Shown in pieces: positions 1 to 10,367 of a DNA stretch of 62,304 nucleotides (positions within the stretch are counted from its first letter, which is position 1; every line of letters begins with the position of its first letter). A program made the position numbers and the translations under genes. The notes below the pieces were generated by a model. The model searched no databases. It saw nothing but the letters and a program-made list of their open reading frames with translations, and was not told the origin of the DNA. Source of the DNA: Bacteroidia bacterium (GTDB lineage Bacteria > Bacteroidota > Bacteroidia > SpSt-205); the NCBI GenBank assembly GCA_026413325.1, contig JANZYW010000004.1, forward strand, positions 1 through 62,304, written 5' to 3'.

Positions 1-2418
1 CCCCCCGCCTATACTCGACAAAACCCAGACACCTCTTCTCAACCCGTACTTCGTGTACTAAAAGGAACCTACATACAACTTACCCTTTCCGTTGAAAGTG
101 CGCGAATGTACCGACTGTTTTCTCCCTCTTTGCCACTAGAGAAGGCCTATCCGACCCACTCTTGGAAAGGAACTTTTTTAGCTCTTTCCTCCTCCTCGCA
201 CACACTCTATGTGCAGGACTCCCTCTTTCAAGACTCGCTTACCCTCCGTGTGGAAGTATATCCAGATTATTATCCTTCTGTCCAGCTCTTCTCGGAATGG
301 TTCAACCCAGAGACGTGGGAACAAGGAATCCGTCTCCGTCTCATGGATGACTTTGGCTTCAGCAAAGGAGTCCTTTGGTATCGAATCGTAGAAGGAGCCA
401 CGCCCGCTCGTGCCCAAGAAAAATACCAAGCTCTACCCCTTGCCATCTCCTCGGATGCAACCCAAGAACGCCTTATGACACTCTCTTGGCCAAGCATGGG
501 TATCCAGCCAGGAGATAAAGTTGAATACTTCGTAGAAGTGTGGGATAATGATTTGATCAGTGGGCCGAAGGCAAGCCGTAGCATCGCATACACATTAGAA
601 CCCTTAGACGAGCCCGCTAAACAAGAGATTTTTGCTGATTTACAAGACTCTCTTTTTCGAGAGCTCCTTTCTGTACAGAGAGCTTTAGAAAAACTCCTCT
701 TAGAGAAGGAAGACCTACAGAAAGCGCAGCGCTCCACCACCGCCTTATCAGAAAAGTTTCGTTCCCTCCGAAGCGAACTTCGCTCTCTACAGCGACTGGC
801 TGCGGAGCAGCAGCTCTATACGCCTGAGCTTCTCGAGCAGGTACGACAGCTCCAGAAGCTATTAGATGCAATGGATCCGCAAAAGCCCGAACAGCTTCTC
901 TCTCAGCTTCTGCAGCAGCAGACCGACTCTGCCAAAGCCGCCCAGCTCCAAGAAGAGCTGGAAAGAGCCTACCGGGAGTGGCAAGAGAAGATGGCTCGCT
1001 TTGAGGCACTCTTACCCGCCTACCAGCAGCAGCGGCGCTTAGAAGAGCTTATGACACGCCTCTCTGAAATGGCCGAGAGCGAAAAAAGACTAAGTACTTT
1101 GCCTGACTCTCTTCAGCATCAGCCAGCGGCTCAGTCTCTTCAACAGCGCCTCCTCCAGGACACTCGACAACTTTCCCGACAAGTCGACTCTCTTCGAGGG
1201 CTGGCATCTCCTTCTCCCCTACAGGATAGCATGGAAAAGGCCCTCCAACATCTCCAAGATGCAATGCATTCTATGCAGAAAGCGCTTCAGGAAATGCAAA
1301 GAACCGAGGGAAAGCCCCAAGAAGACCAGAAAAGAGCAGCTGAGGCGCTGGAGCAAGCGCTCTCTACAATGGATGGAGGAGCGCAGCAAGAGCAAGCGGA
1401 TGAAGAAGCAGAAGCTTACGAGGCACTTCGTCTCCTCCTCAAAGGAATACTCTCCCTCTCTTTCCGTCAAGAAGCTGTAAGAAAAAAGACTCAAGAAAGT
1501 GCCTCCTTTACTGGCATCGCCCAGACGATTATCCGCGACCAAAATGCTATTCGACGAGATTACCAGCAAATACACGACAGCCTATTTGCCTTGGCGAACC
1601 GCTCTCCTGTGCTGGAGGAGGCACTACTCGATCTGCTCCGTGACCTGGAGAAATACTTTCAAGGACTTACTTTTTACCAGTCGGAACTGCTTCTCAGGCG
1701 TCAGCAATACATCTTGCAAGGGCTCAACCGATTGGCCAACCTCATGACAGAGCTCTTAGCCCAGCTGGAAGAAAATCAAAGGAACCGGCAAGCAGGCGGT
1801 GGAGCATGTCAACGTTCTTTTAAAGTGCGGAGAAAGGGAGCTACAGGTCGTCCCTCTCCCTCGAAAAATTCTGCTCAAGGACAGTCTCCTACTCCTCAAA
1901 GCACGCCCCGCCAGGGCCCCATACCCTCCCTACAACAGCTTCAGCATCAGCTCAACGAATCTCTTCAGCGTGCCCTCACCCCGAATCCCGCTTCTGAAAA
2001 CCCTGGTGGTACCCTTTCTCCAGAAGAGCGGGCTCGCCTTTCTGCCCAACAGGAGCTTATCCGTCTGCGCCTTCAAGAATGGCTGCAGCAGCATCCAGGG
2101 GACGCTGGACAGCTTCAAAACCTCATCGAGGAGATGCAAAAAGCAGAGAAAGATATTCTTGGAGGCGCTCTGACCCGAGAGCGGCTTCTCCGCCAGCAGC
2201 AGATCCTCACCCGCCTCCTGGACTACGAGCGTTCGCAGCAGGAAAGAGAGTTAGAACCGACACGAGAGTCTCGCACTGCCCGACAGTTCTTCGAACGCAC
2301 CACTGGCATTTACCCCCTTCCGACCCTTCCCCTCCCCCCTGCTCCTGCCCTTCGCACCACCTGGATCTATCAGCCCTCTTATCAGAATCTCATTGAACGG
2401 TATTTCTACCACCCATGA
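1..2418 (+). CDS. DUF4175-like large coiled-coil, Gln-rich protein (5' truncated; reading frame is open to the window edge)
   Basis: Frame 1 is open from base 1 through the 106..2418 ORF. Long Q/E/L-rich coiled coil with a GGGACQ motif, upstream of an ATPase, ybeY and mnmG, as in Bacteroidota. Confidence 0.7.
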   Translation, partial: PPAYTRQNPDTSSQPVLRVLKGTYIQLTLSVESARMYRLFSPSLPLEKAYPTHSWKGTFLALSSSSHTLYVQDSLFQDSLTLRVEVYPDYYPSVQLFSEWFNPETWEQGIRLRLMDDFGFSKGVLWYRIVEGATPARAQEKYQALPLAISSDATQERLMTLSWPSMGIQPGDKVEYFVEVWDNDLISGPKASRSIAYTLEPLDEPAKQEIFADLQDSLFRELLSVQRALEKLLLEKEDLQKAQRSTTALSEKFRSLRSELRSLQRLAAEQQLYTPELLEQVRQLQKLLDAMDPQKPEQLLSQLLQQQTDSAKAAQLQEELERAYREWQEKMARFEALLPAYQQQRRLEELMTRLSEMAESEKRLSTLPDSLQHQPAAQSLQQRLLQDTRQLSRQVDSLRGLASPSPLQDSMEKALQHLQDAMHSMQKALQEMQRTEGKPQEDQKRAAEALEQALSTMDGGAQQEQADEEAEAYEALRLLLKGILSLSFRQEAVRKKTQESASFTGIAQTIIRDQNAIRRDYQQIHDSLFALANRSPVLEEALLDLLRDLEKYFQGLTFYQSELLLRRQQYILQGLNRLANLMTELLAQLEENQRNRQAGGGACQRSFKVRRKGATGRPSPSKNSAQGQSPTPQSTPRQGPIPSLQQLQHQLNESLQRALTPNPASENPGGTLSPEERARLSAQQELIRLRLQEWLQQHPGDAGQLQNLIEEMQKAEKDILGGALTRERLLRQQQILTRLLDYERSQQERELEPTRESRTARQFFERTTGIYPLPTLPLPPAPALRTTWIYQPSYQNLIERYFYHP

Positions 2419-2855
2419 ACCGTCCCTTGACCCAAGAAGAATTTTACTTTGAGGAGACCCTTCGAAGTCACGTCGATGAGTTGATTCGAATGGAAGGCAT
2501 CCTTTTGCAAATCGCCAAACAGATTGGACTTTCTGAGGAACGGGTGCCGCTGTTTATCGTAGCAGTGACGGAGGCTCTCAGCAATGCTATTCTGCACGGA
2601 AACCGCCAAGACCCCCAAAAACAGGTTCGTATTCGGTTTCGATATGTCTCCTCTTCGATACGGCCTGGCGGGAAGCTCCTTGTAGAAGTACGTGACGAAG
2701 GAACAGGGTTCGATCCCTCAAGCTTGCCAGATCCCACGGAGGAAGATAATCTCCTGCGGGAATCGGGACGAGGCATATTCCTGATGCGAAACTTGGCGGA
2801 TGGCATCGAATTCAAAGAAGGGGGTCGCTGCGTAGAACTGCGATTTGACCTGTGA
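2415..2855 (+). CDS. ATP-binding protein, anti-sigma regulatory factor (RsbW-like HATPase)
   Basis: N-box-like EALSNAILHGN, DEGTGFDPSSLPDP and GRGIFLMRNLAD motifs; 4-nt overlap with the upstream CDS. Confidence 0.85.
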   Translation: MNRPLTQEEFYFEETLRSHVDELIRMEGILLQIAKQIGLSEERVPLFIVAVTEALSNAILHGNRQDPQKQVRIRFRYVSSSIRPGGKLLVEVRDEGTGFDPSSLPDPTEEDNLLRESGRGIFLMRNLADGIEFKEGGRCVELRFDL

Positions 2856-3304
2856 TCACCTTTGGGTACGACCCTTCTCTTCGCCCGTGGAGGGTACGTA
2901 AAGCTCATCAACACAAAAAATGGCTGCTCGCCTGCAAAGAGGCGCTCGCCCCCTCCCAAAAGCGACCCTTTGTCCTCTTCTATCACTTCATACCTATCGA
3001 AAGGATGTGCGCTCTACACCATCAGTTTTTGGGAGAGGCGGATCCCACTGACATACTGACCTTTTCCTATCCCACCGATCCCACAGCCCCGATGGAAGAG
3101 GTGGAAATCTACATCGCCCCCTCTCAAGTGCGAGAACAAGCTGCTTTCTATGGTGTTTCTTTTGCAGAAGAGCTTCGACGGGTTATGGCTCATGGCCTCC
3201 TCCACTGGCTCGGCTGGGATGACCGCGACAACGCATCTCTGACCGCCATGCGAGAAGCGGAGGAGTTTTGTTTACGTCTTTGGCAAACTTCGTGTTTCAC
3301 ATGA
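2852..3304 (+). CDS. ybeY: Endoribonuclease YbeY / rRNA maturation factor
   Basis: DPTDILTFSYP and HGLLHWLGWDD metal site; GTG start overlaps the previous stop (GTGA). Confidence 0.9.
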   Translation: MITFGYDPSLRPWRVRKAHQHKKWLLACKEALAPSQKRPFVLFYHFIPIERMCALHHQFLGEADPTDILTFSYPTDPTAPMEEVEIYIAPSQVREQAAFYGVSFAEELRRVMAHGLLHWLGWDDRDNASLTAMREAEEFCLRLWQTSCFT

Positions 3305-3308
3305 AACA
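3293..3308. promoter_or_regulatory. Candidate parS (ParB-binding) site TGTTTCACATGAAACA
   Basis: 15/16 identity to the canonical parS TGTTTCACGTGAAACA; 7-bp inverted arms TGTTTCA/TGAAACA. Confidence 0.55.
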
Positions 3309-5178
3309 ATCTGCGCCTGACTTTGATGTTATCGTAGTGGGAGCGGGACACGCCGGGAATGAAGCTGCGGCAGCCGCTGCTCGACTCGGATGCCGCACAT
3401 TGCTGGTTACTCTGGACATGACTAAGATCGGACAAATGTCATGCAATCCTGCGATGGGAGGGATCGCAAAGGGGCAGCTGATACGGGAAATAGACGCCCT
3501 CGGTGGACTCTCTGGGATCATCACCGATGAAAGCATGATACAGTTTCGGATGCTCAACCGATCAAAAGGCCCCGCTCTGTGGAGTCCTCGAGCGCAGAAC
3601 GACCGAGCCCTTTTTGCAGCCCGATGGAGATGGCACTTAGAGCAGCTCCCCACCCTCTTTTTCTGGCAGGATGCCGTGACAGGGCTCCTACTCACCCCAA
3701 ACAAAAGGCGGGTTATGGGGGTGCATACCCGAACAGGAAAAACCTTCTCCGCCCAGGCAGTCATCCTCACAAACGGAACTTTTCTCGGTGGCGTAATCCA
3801 CATCGGCCTCTCCCAGCAGCCCGGTGGTCGGATCGGAGAAAGTGCCAGCTATGGCCTGACAGACCAGCTCAAAGCCTTAGGCTTTGAAGCAGGACGAATG
3901 AAAACAGGGACCCCTCCTCGCCTCGACGGTAGATCATTAGACTATACTCGAATGGAGATCCAACCTGGAGACGACCCTCCAGGTAAATTTTCCTATGAAG
4001 AGACACCTCCGCTTACGGATCAACTCCCTTGCTGGATCACCTACACCAATCCCAAAGTACATGAAATCCTCAGTCAAGGTTTCACTGAGTCTCCTCTCTT
4101 TACAGGGGTCATCCAAGGCATTGGCCCCCGATACTGCCCATCCATCGAGGACAAGGTGGTCCGCTTCGCAGAAAGAGAGCGGCATCAGCTTTTCATCGAA
4201 CCAGAAGGACGCTCCACAGTCGAAGTGTATCTCAACGGCTTCTCTTCCTCTCTCCCAGAAAAAGTACAAGCAGAAGCCCTTCGCCATATCCCCGGCTTAG
4301 AAAACGCACGGATGTTTCGACCTGGCTATGCTATTGAGTATGATTTTTTCCCCCCCTATCAGCTGAAACCAACCCTGGAAACCCATCTGATCGAAAATCT
4401 CTTCTTCGCAGGACAGATTAATGGCACCACCGGCTATGAAGAAGCCGCCGCACAAGGCATCATCGCAGGCATGAACGCCGCTGCCAAAGTAAAGGGGCTA
4501 CCCCCCTTCACCCTCAGAAGAGACGAAGCATACATCGGAGTCCTCATCGACGACCTGATTACCAAAGGCGTCGATGAGCCCTATCGAATGTTCACTTCAC
4601 GGGCCGAGTTTCGCCTTCTTCTCCGCCAGGACAATGCAGACCTCCGACTGACAGAAAAAAGCTATCGATTCGGCCTCGCTTCCGAAAGTCGATATCAGAA
4701 AACCCAAGCTCGGAAAGCCCAGGTTGACCAGCTTATCCGATTCCTTGAACAAACAAAAGTCAGCCCCGAGGAAATCAATAGATGGCTGGAGCAAAGAGGA
4801 GAGAGTCCTCTTCAACAAAAAACGGCATTAGCTACCCTCCTTCTGCGACCTAAGTTATCGCTTTCAGCCCTTTCTGAGGTCCATGAACAACTGCGTAGAC
4901 TGATACAAACGCTCGAGCCTACAGCCGTACAAACTGCAGAAATCGAAATGCGCTACGGAGGCTATATCGAAAAAGAACGTGCCCAGGCAGAAAAGCTGCT
5001 TCGATTAGAAGAAATACCCCTTCCAGAAAGCTTCGACTACACACAACTGCGGTCACTCTCCTTCGAGGCAAGAGAAAAACTCATGAAATACCGCCCCCGC
5101 ACCATCCGACAGGCCAGTCAGATAAGCGGAGTGAGTCCGGCCGATATCGCTGCCCTTTTGACCTACTTAGGCCGATGA
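3301..5178 (+). CDS. mnmG: tRNA uridine-5-carboxymethylaminomethyl(34) synthesis enzyme MnmG (GidA)
   Basis: FDVIVVGAGHAGNEAA, SCNPAMGGIAKGQLIREIDALGG, KTGTPPRLDGRSLDY; ATGA overlap with ybeY. Confidence 0.97.
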   Translation: MKQSAPDFDVIVVGAGHAGNEAAAAAARLGCRTLLVTLDMTKIGQMSCNPAMGGIAKGQLIREIDALGGLSGIITDESMIQFRMLNRSKGPALWSPRAQNDRALFAARWRWHLEQLPTLFFWQDAVTGLLLTPNKRRVMGVHTRTGKTFSAQAVILTNGTFLGGVIHIGLSQQPGGRIGESASYGLTDQLKALGFEAGRMKTGTPPRLDGRSLDYTRMEIQPGDDPPGKFSYEETPPLTDQLPCWITYTNPKVHEILSQGFTESPLFTGVIQGIGPRYCPSIEDKVVRFAERERHQLFIEPEGRSTVEVYLNGFSSSLPEKVQAEALRHIPGLENARMFRPGYAIEYDFFPPYQLKPTLETHLIENLFFAGQINGTTGYEEAAAQGIIAGMNAAAKVKGLPPFTLRRDEAYIGVLIDDLITKGVDEPYRMFTSRAEFRLLLRQDNADLRLTEKSYRFGLASESRYQKTQARKAQVDQLIRFLEQTKVSPEEINRWLEQRGESPLQQKTALATLLLRPKLSLSALSEVHEQLRRLIQTLEPTAVQTAEIEMRYGGYIEKERAQAEKLLRLEEIPLPESFDYTQLRSLSFEAREKLMKYRPRTIRQASQISGVSPADIAALLTYLGR

Positions 5179-6455
5179 CTCTTTTCACCCAAAGGGCTAC
5201 CCCTGAACAGAACTCTACCTCTTTCTTGTACAGCTGGCCGAGTCGGAAAAAGCGGCCGCTTGCCTTCTCTTTCCTTCATGCCGCTCAGCTTTTTCTCTTT
5301 CTTCTCTCCCCCCTCTGGAGCCAAACCAAGGACCTCACTGCAGAGAGAAAACGCCTCGAACGAAGAAGACAACAGATAGAAGTCGAGCTGAAACAGACAC
5401 AAAGCCTACTCCAACAAACCCGAACAGAAAAAAAGAGGTCCCTCACCGAGTTATCTCTCCTGCGTAGACAGATTGCTCTTCGAGAAAAGCTTCTCTACAG
5501 CATCCAACAAGAACTAACCCTACTGGACCAAGATATCTACCAACTCGCCAGTGTAAACCAGGCTTTGGAAAAAGACCTGCGCCGACTTTACCGAAGCTAC
5601 CTTTGGACTCTTTACCTCTTAGAAAAAACCCAACGGCAAATGAACCCCTGGATTTGGATACTGAGCGCGGAATCTTTCCAGCAAGCCTACGGAAGACTTT
5701 TTTATTTTCGAGCTGTCTCTCGATTCCGGGAAGAGCAGCTTCGACTTATAGACCGGACCCGTCGTTTCTTAGGTGGACGCACCGAAGCCCTTCGGCGAAA
5801 TCGAGAAGAAAAAACCCGCCTTTTGCTCCTCTACTCGGAGCAAGCTCAAGCCCTGCAGCGAAGCCGAGCCGAAAAAAAGGCCTTATATCAAGAACTGCGA
5901 AATAAAGAGCAAACCTACCGTCAACGCTTAGCTCAGTCCCGATATGAGCTCCAGCAAATCCAAAAAAGAATAGATGAACTCATCCGGATTGAAGTAGAAC
6001 AGACACAAAGGGCGCTCTCTGCTGCTGAAAAGCGGATCGCAGGCGCCTTCGAACAAAACAAAGGTAACCTCCCTTGGCCCCTCGCTTCTGATAAAGCAGT
6101 CGTAACGAGCCCTTTCGGAACGGTAGAAGACGAAAGTGGAGGCCTGATTACCAATCATGGCGTGTACTTAGCCGGGCCCCCAGAAGCAGAGGTTCGAGCC
6201 GTATTTTCCGGAAAAGTTACCGCTGTGACAACTATCCCTGGTCAAGGAAAAGTCATTATCCTTCAACACGGGCCTTATAGGACCGTATATGCTCGACTCA
6301 AAGAAGCCTTTGTTCAACCCGGTCAAAGCGTATCTATCCTGACACCTATCGGCCGACTGGGCGGAGGAGCTGAAAATGAACCTCCTCAACTCTATTTTCT
6401 CATCTATAAAGGGAAAACGCCTATCAACCCCTTAGAGTGGGTAGCCGGCCGGTAA
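5175..6455 (+). CDS. EnvC-like murein hydrolase activator: signal peptide, coiled coil, degenerate LytM/M23 domain
   Basis: Long coiled coil then an LytM-like domain (SPFGTV..NHGVYLAG..VRAVFSGKV) with the HxH motif lost (QLYFLI). Confidence 0.8.
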   Translation: MTLFTQRATPEQNSTSFLYSWPSRKKRPLAFSFLHAAQLFLFLLSPLWSQTKDLTAERKRLERRRQQIEVELKQTQSLLQQTRTEKKRSLTELSLLRRQIALREKLLYSIQQELTLLDQDIYQLASVNQALEKDLRRLYRSYLWTLYLLEKTQRQMNPWIWILSAESFQQAYGRLFYFRAVSRFREEQLRLIDRTRRFLGGRTEALRRNREEKTRLLLLYSEQAQALQRSRAEKKALYQELRNKEQTYRQRLAQSRYELQQIQKRIDELIRIEVEQTQRALSAAEKRIAGAFEQNKGNLPWPLASDKAVVTSPFGTVEDESGGLITNHGVYLAGPPEAEVRAVFSGKVTAVTTIPGQGKVIILQHGPYRTVYARLKEAFVQPGQSVSILTPIGRLGGGAENEPPQLYFLIYKGKTPINPLEWVAGR

Positions 6456-7321
6456 CCCTGGCAACTCTACGCCAAGAAACCCTTTCTGCGCTCCTCTCTC
6501 TCTATAGTCCAGAGGAAGCATCCAGCCTTGTACGCCGTCTATTCCATCACTTCTTCCCAGAATGGGAAAAACAGTGGCTCCTCTCGCGCGGAGAAAAAGA
6601 AGTGCCATCTTCTCTCCTGCCGCTCTGGAAAGAGGCTGTACATCGTCTCCTCGCTCGGGAGCCACTGGCATATGTGCTGGGAAAAACACAGTTTCTCTCC
6701 CTCGAGCTACTCATCCAACCAGGAGTATTTATCCCCCGTCCAGAAACGGAAGAATGGGCGATTTGGGTTGCAGAGCAAATCCGCACTTCCCCACCCCGAA
6801 ACATTTTGGATATCGGAACGGGCTCAGGGGCATTAGCGATTTTTATGAAAAAAACTTTTCCAAGTAGTGATGTATATGCGATTGACAAAAGCTCTTTAGC
6901 ATTACATATAGCAGAAAAAAATGCAGAAAAAAACGAAGCAAGGATCCATTTGTCTAAGATAGATTTTGGAAAAGAACCCTTCCCCTCTACATGGCCTGCT
7001 GAATGGGATCTCATTCTCTCCAATCCTCCCTATATCCCTTGGTCTGCCTACGTAGAAACTGCACCAGAGGTTCGATTGTATGAGCCACCGGAAGCTTTAT
7101 TTTGTGAAGGGCTTTCCCCCACGATAGATATCCTCCGATTCTGTAAAGAGAACCTTGCTCCCGCTGGAATGGGGGTAGTAGAGATATTCCCATCTCACGC
7201 TCTTGCCTTGCAGAAAGCCTGTGGTGAAATAGGTATATCGCTCGTGACCGTGTATCGAGACAGCTGGGATAGAGAAAGATGGCTGGTATATGACAAAAGG
7301 AGGATGCCTTCCGTCAGGTGA
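6437..7321 (+). CDS. prmC: Peptide chain release factor N5-glutamine methyltransferase
   Basis: IPRPETEEW, ILDIGTGSGALAI, NPPYIPWS motif. Confidence 0.95.
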   Translation: MGSRPVTLATLRQETLSALLSLYSPEEASSLVRRLFHHFFPEWEKQWLLSRGEKEVPSSLLPLWKEAVHRLLAREPLAYVLGKTQFLSLELLIQPGVFIPRPETEEWAIWVAEQIRTSPPRNILDIGTGSGALAIFMKKTFPSSDVYAIDKSSLALHIAEKNAEKNEARIHLSKIDFGKEPFPSTWPAEWDLILSNPPYIPWSAYVETAPEVRLYEPPEALFCEGLSPTIDILRFCKENLAPAGMGVVEIFPSHALALQKACGEIGISLVTVYRDSWDRERWLVYDKRRMPSVR

Positions 7322-7380
7322 ACCTTAGTGGCCGGCTGCTTTGCTCTGTTTCCATGAGAGAAGGAAAGCCCTTTTCTTCC

Positions 7381-7388
7381 TATCTTTG
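7381..7388 (+). promoter_or_regulatory. Bacteroidota-type -7 element TATCTTTG for the tRNA gene
   Basis: Exact TAnnTTTG, 9 nt before the mature tRNA 5' end. Confidence 0.5.
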
Positions 7389-7397
7389 CCGCCTCCT

Positions 7398-7471
7398 CGG
7401 GGAGTAGCTCAGCCCGGCAGAGCACTAGTTTAGGGGACTAGGGGTCGTGGGTTCAAATCCCGCCTCCCCGA
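7398..7471 (+). tRNA. tRNA-Pro, anticodon AGG (no encoded CCA)
   Basis: Acceptor CGGGGAG/CTCCCCG, D-stem GCTC/GAGC, anticodon stem CTAGT/ACTAG with loop TTAGGGG, T-arm GTGGG-TTCAAAT-CCCGC, discriminator A; C1-G72 as in bacterial tRNA-Pro. Confidence 0.88.
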
Positions 7472-7535
7472 CGAGGATAGAGCAAAGGAGCTGTACGCCT
7501 TGCTTGTCCACCTCTCGCAGATGGGCTTTGATGGT

Positions 7536-7543
7536 TACATTTG
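7536..7543 (+). promoter_or_regulatory. -7 element TACATTTG of aceB
   Basis: Exact TAnnTTTG, 6 nt before GTG 7550. Confidence 0.5.
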
Positions 7544-7549
7544 CGCCCC

Positions 7550-9076
7550 GTGAGTGCCCATTCTTCATCCATAACGCTTCTACCCCCTCCCCTTCAGCAG
7601 CTCCTTCGCCAGCTGCATGAGAGATGGGAGACGGAACGCCAAAAGTGCATCGAGCAACGAAAAAAATTCCAAAAGGACCTCCCCTCTCCATCGGAGAGCA
7701 TTCGAAAAAGCGAATGGCGGGTGCGCCCCCTTCCCCCAACTCTTCTCAAACGACACGTAGAGATAACTGGACCGGCTGAGCCTAAGATTCTCATTCACGC
7801 ACTTCATTCCGGGGCAGATGCCTTCATGGCAGATTTAGAAGACGCTTTTACTCCCTTTTGGGAAAATCAGCTAAGCGCCCAAGAAGCCCTTTATCACGCC
7901 AGTAGAGGAACGCTTCGCTATGAAAGCCCCGAGGGAAAACTCTATCAGCTCGATCCTGCCTATACCACACTCCTTTTGGTACGCCCCAGAGGGCTTCATC
8001 TGATAGAGAAGCATTACCGAATACATGGAAATCCTATTTCTGCCACATTCTTTGACCTTGCGGTATATTTATATCATAACACAGAACCCCTTCTCAAGCG
8101 AGGAGCAGGACCGTATCTCTACCTTCCCAAAATAGAGTCTCGGCAGGAAGCTCGCCTCCTCGCCGATGTCCTTACCTTCTGTGAAGAGTTTCTAAAACTT
8201 CCCCTTGGTACGGTCCGGGTAACGCTCTTGATAGAAACCTTTCCCGCAGCCTTTCAAATGGAAGAAATCCTGTATGAGTTCCGAGAGCACGCCGCAGGCC
8301 TAAATGCCGGACGATGGGATTATCTCTTCAGCCTCATCAAGACCTATCAGCATCAGCGAGCGTTCGCCCTTCCGGAAAGAGAAAAGCTCACCATGGATCA
8401 ACCTTTTCTCAGGGCCTACGCAGAAGAGGTCGTCCGTGCTGCTCATAAAAGAGGAGCTTTAGCCATCGGCGGAATGTCTGCCTTCATTCCAGATCGCAAA
8501 AACCCGGAGCTCAACGCATTTGCCTTGGAACAGGTGCGGAAAGACAAGGCTCGAGAGATTGCACAAGGTTATGATGGGGCATGGGTCGCACACCCAGACC
8601 TCGTGCCGATCGTAAAGAACCTATTCGAAGAAATGCTACAGGGTCGACCCAACCAAGGCGAATTTTCCCCGTCTTCAGCACTTGAGAAAGAAAAGCTCAC
8701 GGTTTTCCCCAGCCCAGAAGAAGGGCTCATCTCTTCCGAAGGGATACAACGAAACATAGAAGTGGCTCTCCTGTATCTCTCCGCTTGGCTGAAGGGGCAA
8801 GGAGCTGTTGCGCTTTTTCATTTGATGGAAGATGCGGCGACAGCAGAAATCTCACGGTCTCAACTATGGCAGTGGTTGCACTCCTCCCTTGCCCTTAGAG
8901 TTCGAGAGACACAAGAACCCATATCAATAGTCCTATACGAGACGCTCATAGAAAACGCTCAAAGAAAATTCCCACATATATCAAAAGAAGCATCTTCCCT
9001 TCTAAGAGATCTCGTTTATAGCCCATCTTTTATTCCTTTCTTTACGAGTTATGCTTACAAACGATACGTACCCTAA
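7550..9076 (+). CDS. aceB: Malate synthase A
   Basis: [69 protein letters not shown] 7550 preferred over TTG 7541, which lies inside the -7 box. Confidence 0.95.
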   Translation: MSAHSSSITLLPPPLQQLLRQLHERWETERQKCIEQRKKFQKDLPSPSESIRKSEWRVRPLPPTLLKRHVEITGPAEPKILIHALHSGADAFMADLEDAFTPFWENQLSAQEALYHASRGTLRYESPEGKLYQLDPAYTTLLLVRPRGLHLIEKHYRIHGNPISATFFDLAVYLYHNTEPLLKRGAGPYLYLPKIESRQEARLLADVLTFCEEFLKLPLGTVRVTLLIETFPAAFQMEEILYEFREHAAGLNAGRWDYLFSLIKTYQHQRAFALPEREKLTMDQPFLRAYAEEVVRAAHKRGALAIGGMSAFIPDRKNPELNAFALEQVRKDKAREIAQGYDGAWVAHPDLVPIVKNLFEEMLQGRPNQGEFSPSSALEKEKLTVFPSPEEGLISSEGIQRNIEVALLYLSAWLKGQGAVALFHLMEDAATAEISRSQLWQWLHSSLALRVRETQEPISIVLYETLIENAQRKFPHISKEASSLLRDLVYSPSFIPFFTSYAYKRYVP

Positions 9077-10367
9077 GAAAAGCTGGAAGGAGCGAGTTCA
9101 AGCTCTTGCTCAGGACTGGCAGGAAAACCCTCGCTGGAAAGGGATCTTGCGCCCCTACACAGTGGAGCAAGTTCTCCGACTTCGGGGATCTTATGATTTT
9201 CCTTACCCTATCGCACAGAGAGGAGCAGAGCGGTTATGGGAAGCGCTGCACACGCAACCATGGGTAGCTGGGCTGGGGGCGCTAACTGGCCTACAGGCGG
9301 TACAGGAAGTCGCAGCGGGGCTACCCTCGATTTATGTGAGTGGATGGCAGGTGGCAGCAGATGCCAATCTTGCGGGGCAAACCTATCCAGACCAAAGCTT
9401 GTATCCTGTGGAAAGCGTACCAGCTCTGGTACGCCGCATCAACAACGCACTTCTTAGAGCAGATCAGGTAGCATTCATGGAAAATCCGCAGCAGGGGACC
9501 GAAAGGGACTGGTTAGTACCCATCGTAGCGGATGCAGAAGCTGGATTCGGTGGAAACCTCAATGCCTTCGAACTCATGAAAATGCTCATAGAGGCAGGCG
9601 CTGCAGGGGTACATTTCGAAGATCAGCTTTCTTCTGCCAAGAAATGCGGTCATTTAGGGGGAAAGGTGTTGGTCCCAACCTCTGAAGCCATACAAAAACT
9701 AATAGCAGCTCGGTTAGCTGCGGACGTGATGGGGGTAACGACCCTCCTCATAGCCCGCACAGACGCCCATAGTGCGACCCTTCTCACGAGCGACATTGAT
9801 CCTATCGATGTACCTTTTATCGAAAGAGACAAGGGGCGTTCCAGTGAAGGCTTCTACTACATTCGATCGGGGTTAGAGATGGCGATCACCCGCGCACGCG
9901 CCTATGCTCCTTACGCGGATATTCTCTGGTGCGAAACCTCTACACCAGACTTGGGGGAAGCACGAGAGTTTGCTCAAGGGGTTCATGAGCAGTTTCCCGG
10001 AAAGCTTCTGGCTTACAACTGTTCCCCTTCCTTCAACTGGAGAAAGCATCTCTCCCCTTCTGAAATGCTCTCTTTTCGAGAAAAGCTTGCTGAAATGGGG
10101 TACAAGTATCAGTTCATCACACTAGCAGGATTCCATGCCCTTAACGCCAGCATGTTTGAACTCTCTCTCAGCTACGTGGAACGAGGAATGGCCGGCTATT
10201 CCGAACTGCAAGAGAAAGAATTCCTCTTACAGAAAGCGGGATTTCGTGCTATCAAGCACCAAGCCTTCGTCGGAACAGAATATTTCGACGCGGTACAGCT
10301 TACGATTACCACGGGAAAAAGCACACTGACAGCTATGGAGGGTTCAACGGAAAAAGCGCAGTTCTGA
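9051..10367 (+). CDS. aceA: Isocitrate lyase
   Basis: [64 protein letters not shown]. Confidence 0.97.
   Translation: MLTNDTYPKKSWKERVQALAQDWQENPRWKGILRPYTVEQVLRLRGSYDFPYPIAQRGAERLWEALHTQPWVAGLGALTGLQAVQEVAAGLPSIYVSGWQVAADANLAGQTYPDQSLYPVESVPALVRRINNALLRADQVAFMENPQQGTERDWLVPIVADAEAGFGGNLNAFELMKMLIEAGAAGVHFEDQLSSAKKCGHLGGKVLVPTSEAIQKLIAARLAADVMGVTTLLIARTDAHSATLLTSDIDPIDVPFIERDKGRSSEGFYYIRSGLEMAITRARAYAPYADILWCETSTPDLGEAREFAQGVHEQFPGKLLAYNCSPSFNWRKHLSPSEMLSFREKLAEMGYKYQFITLAGFHALNASMFELSLSYVERGMAGYSELQEKEFLLQKAGFRAIKHQAFVGTEYFDAVQLTITTGKSTLTAMEGSTEKAQF

Noticed and set aside
3187-3222. YbeY metal site reads HGLLHWLGWDD, lacking the third canonical His
   Set aside because: Bacteroidota YbeY proteins commonly have Asp at this position (HGxLHLxGYKD-like), so this is lineage-typical, not a defect.
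6097-6450. M23 domain lacking the zinc-binding HxH motif
   Set aside because: Degenerate LytM domains are normal for EnvC/NlpD-type amidase activators, so not evidence of a pseudogene.
7425-7739. Minus-strand ORF ending VGEAGFEPTTPSPLN
   Set aside because: This is the classic spurious peptide from reading a tRNA gene antisense; it overlaps tRNA-Pro and aceB.
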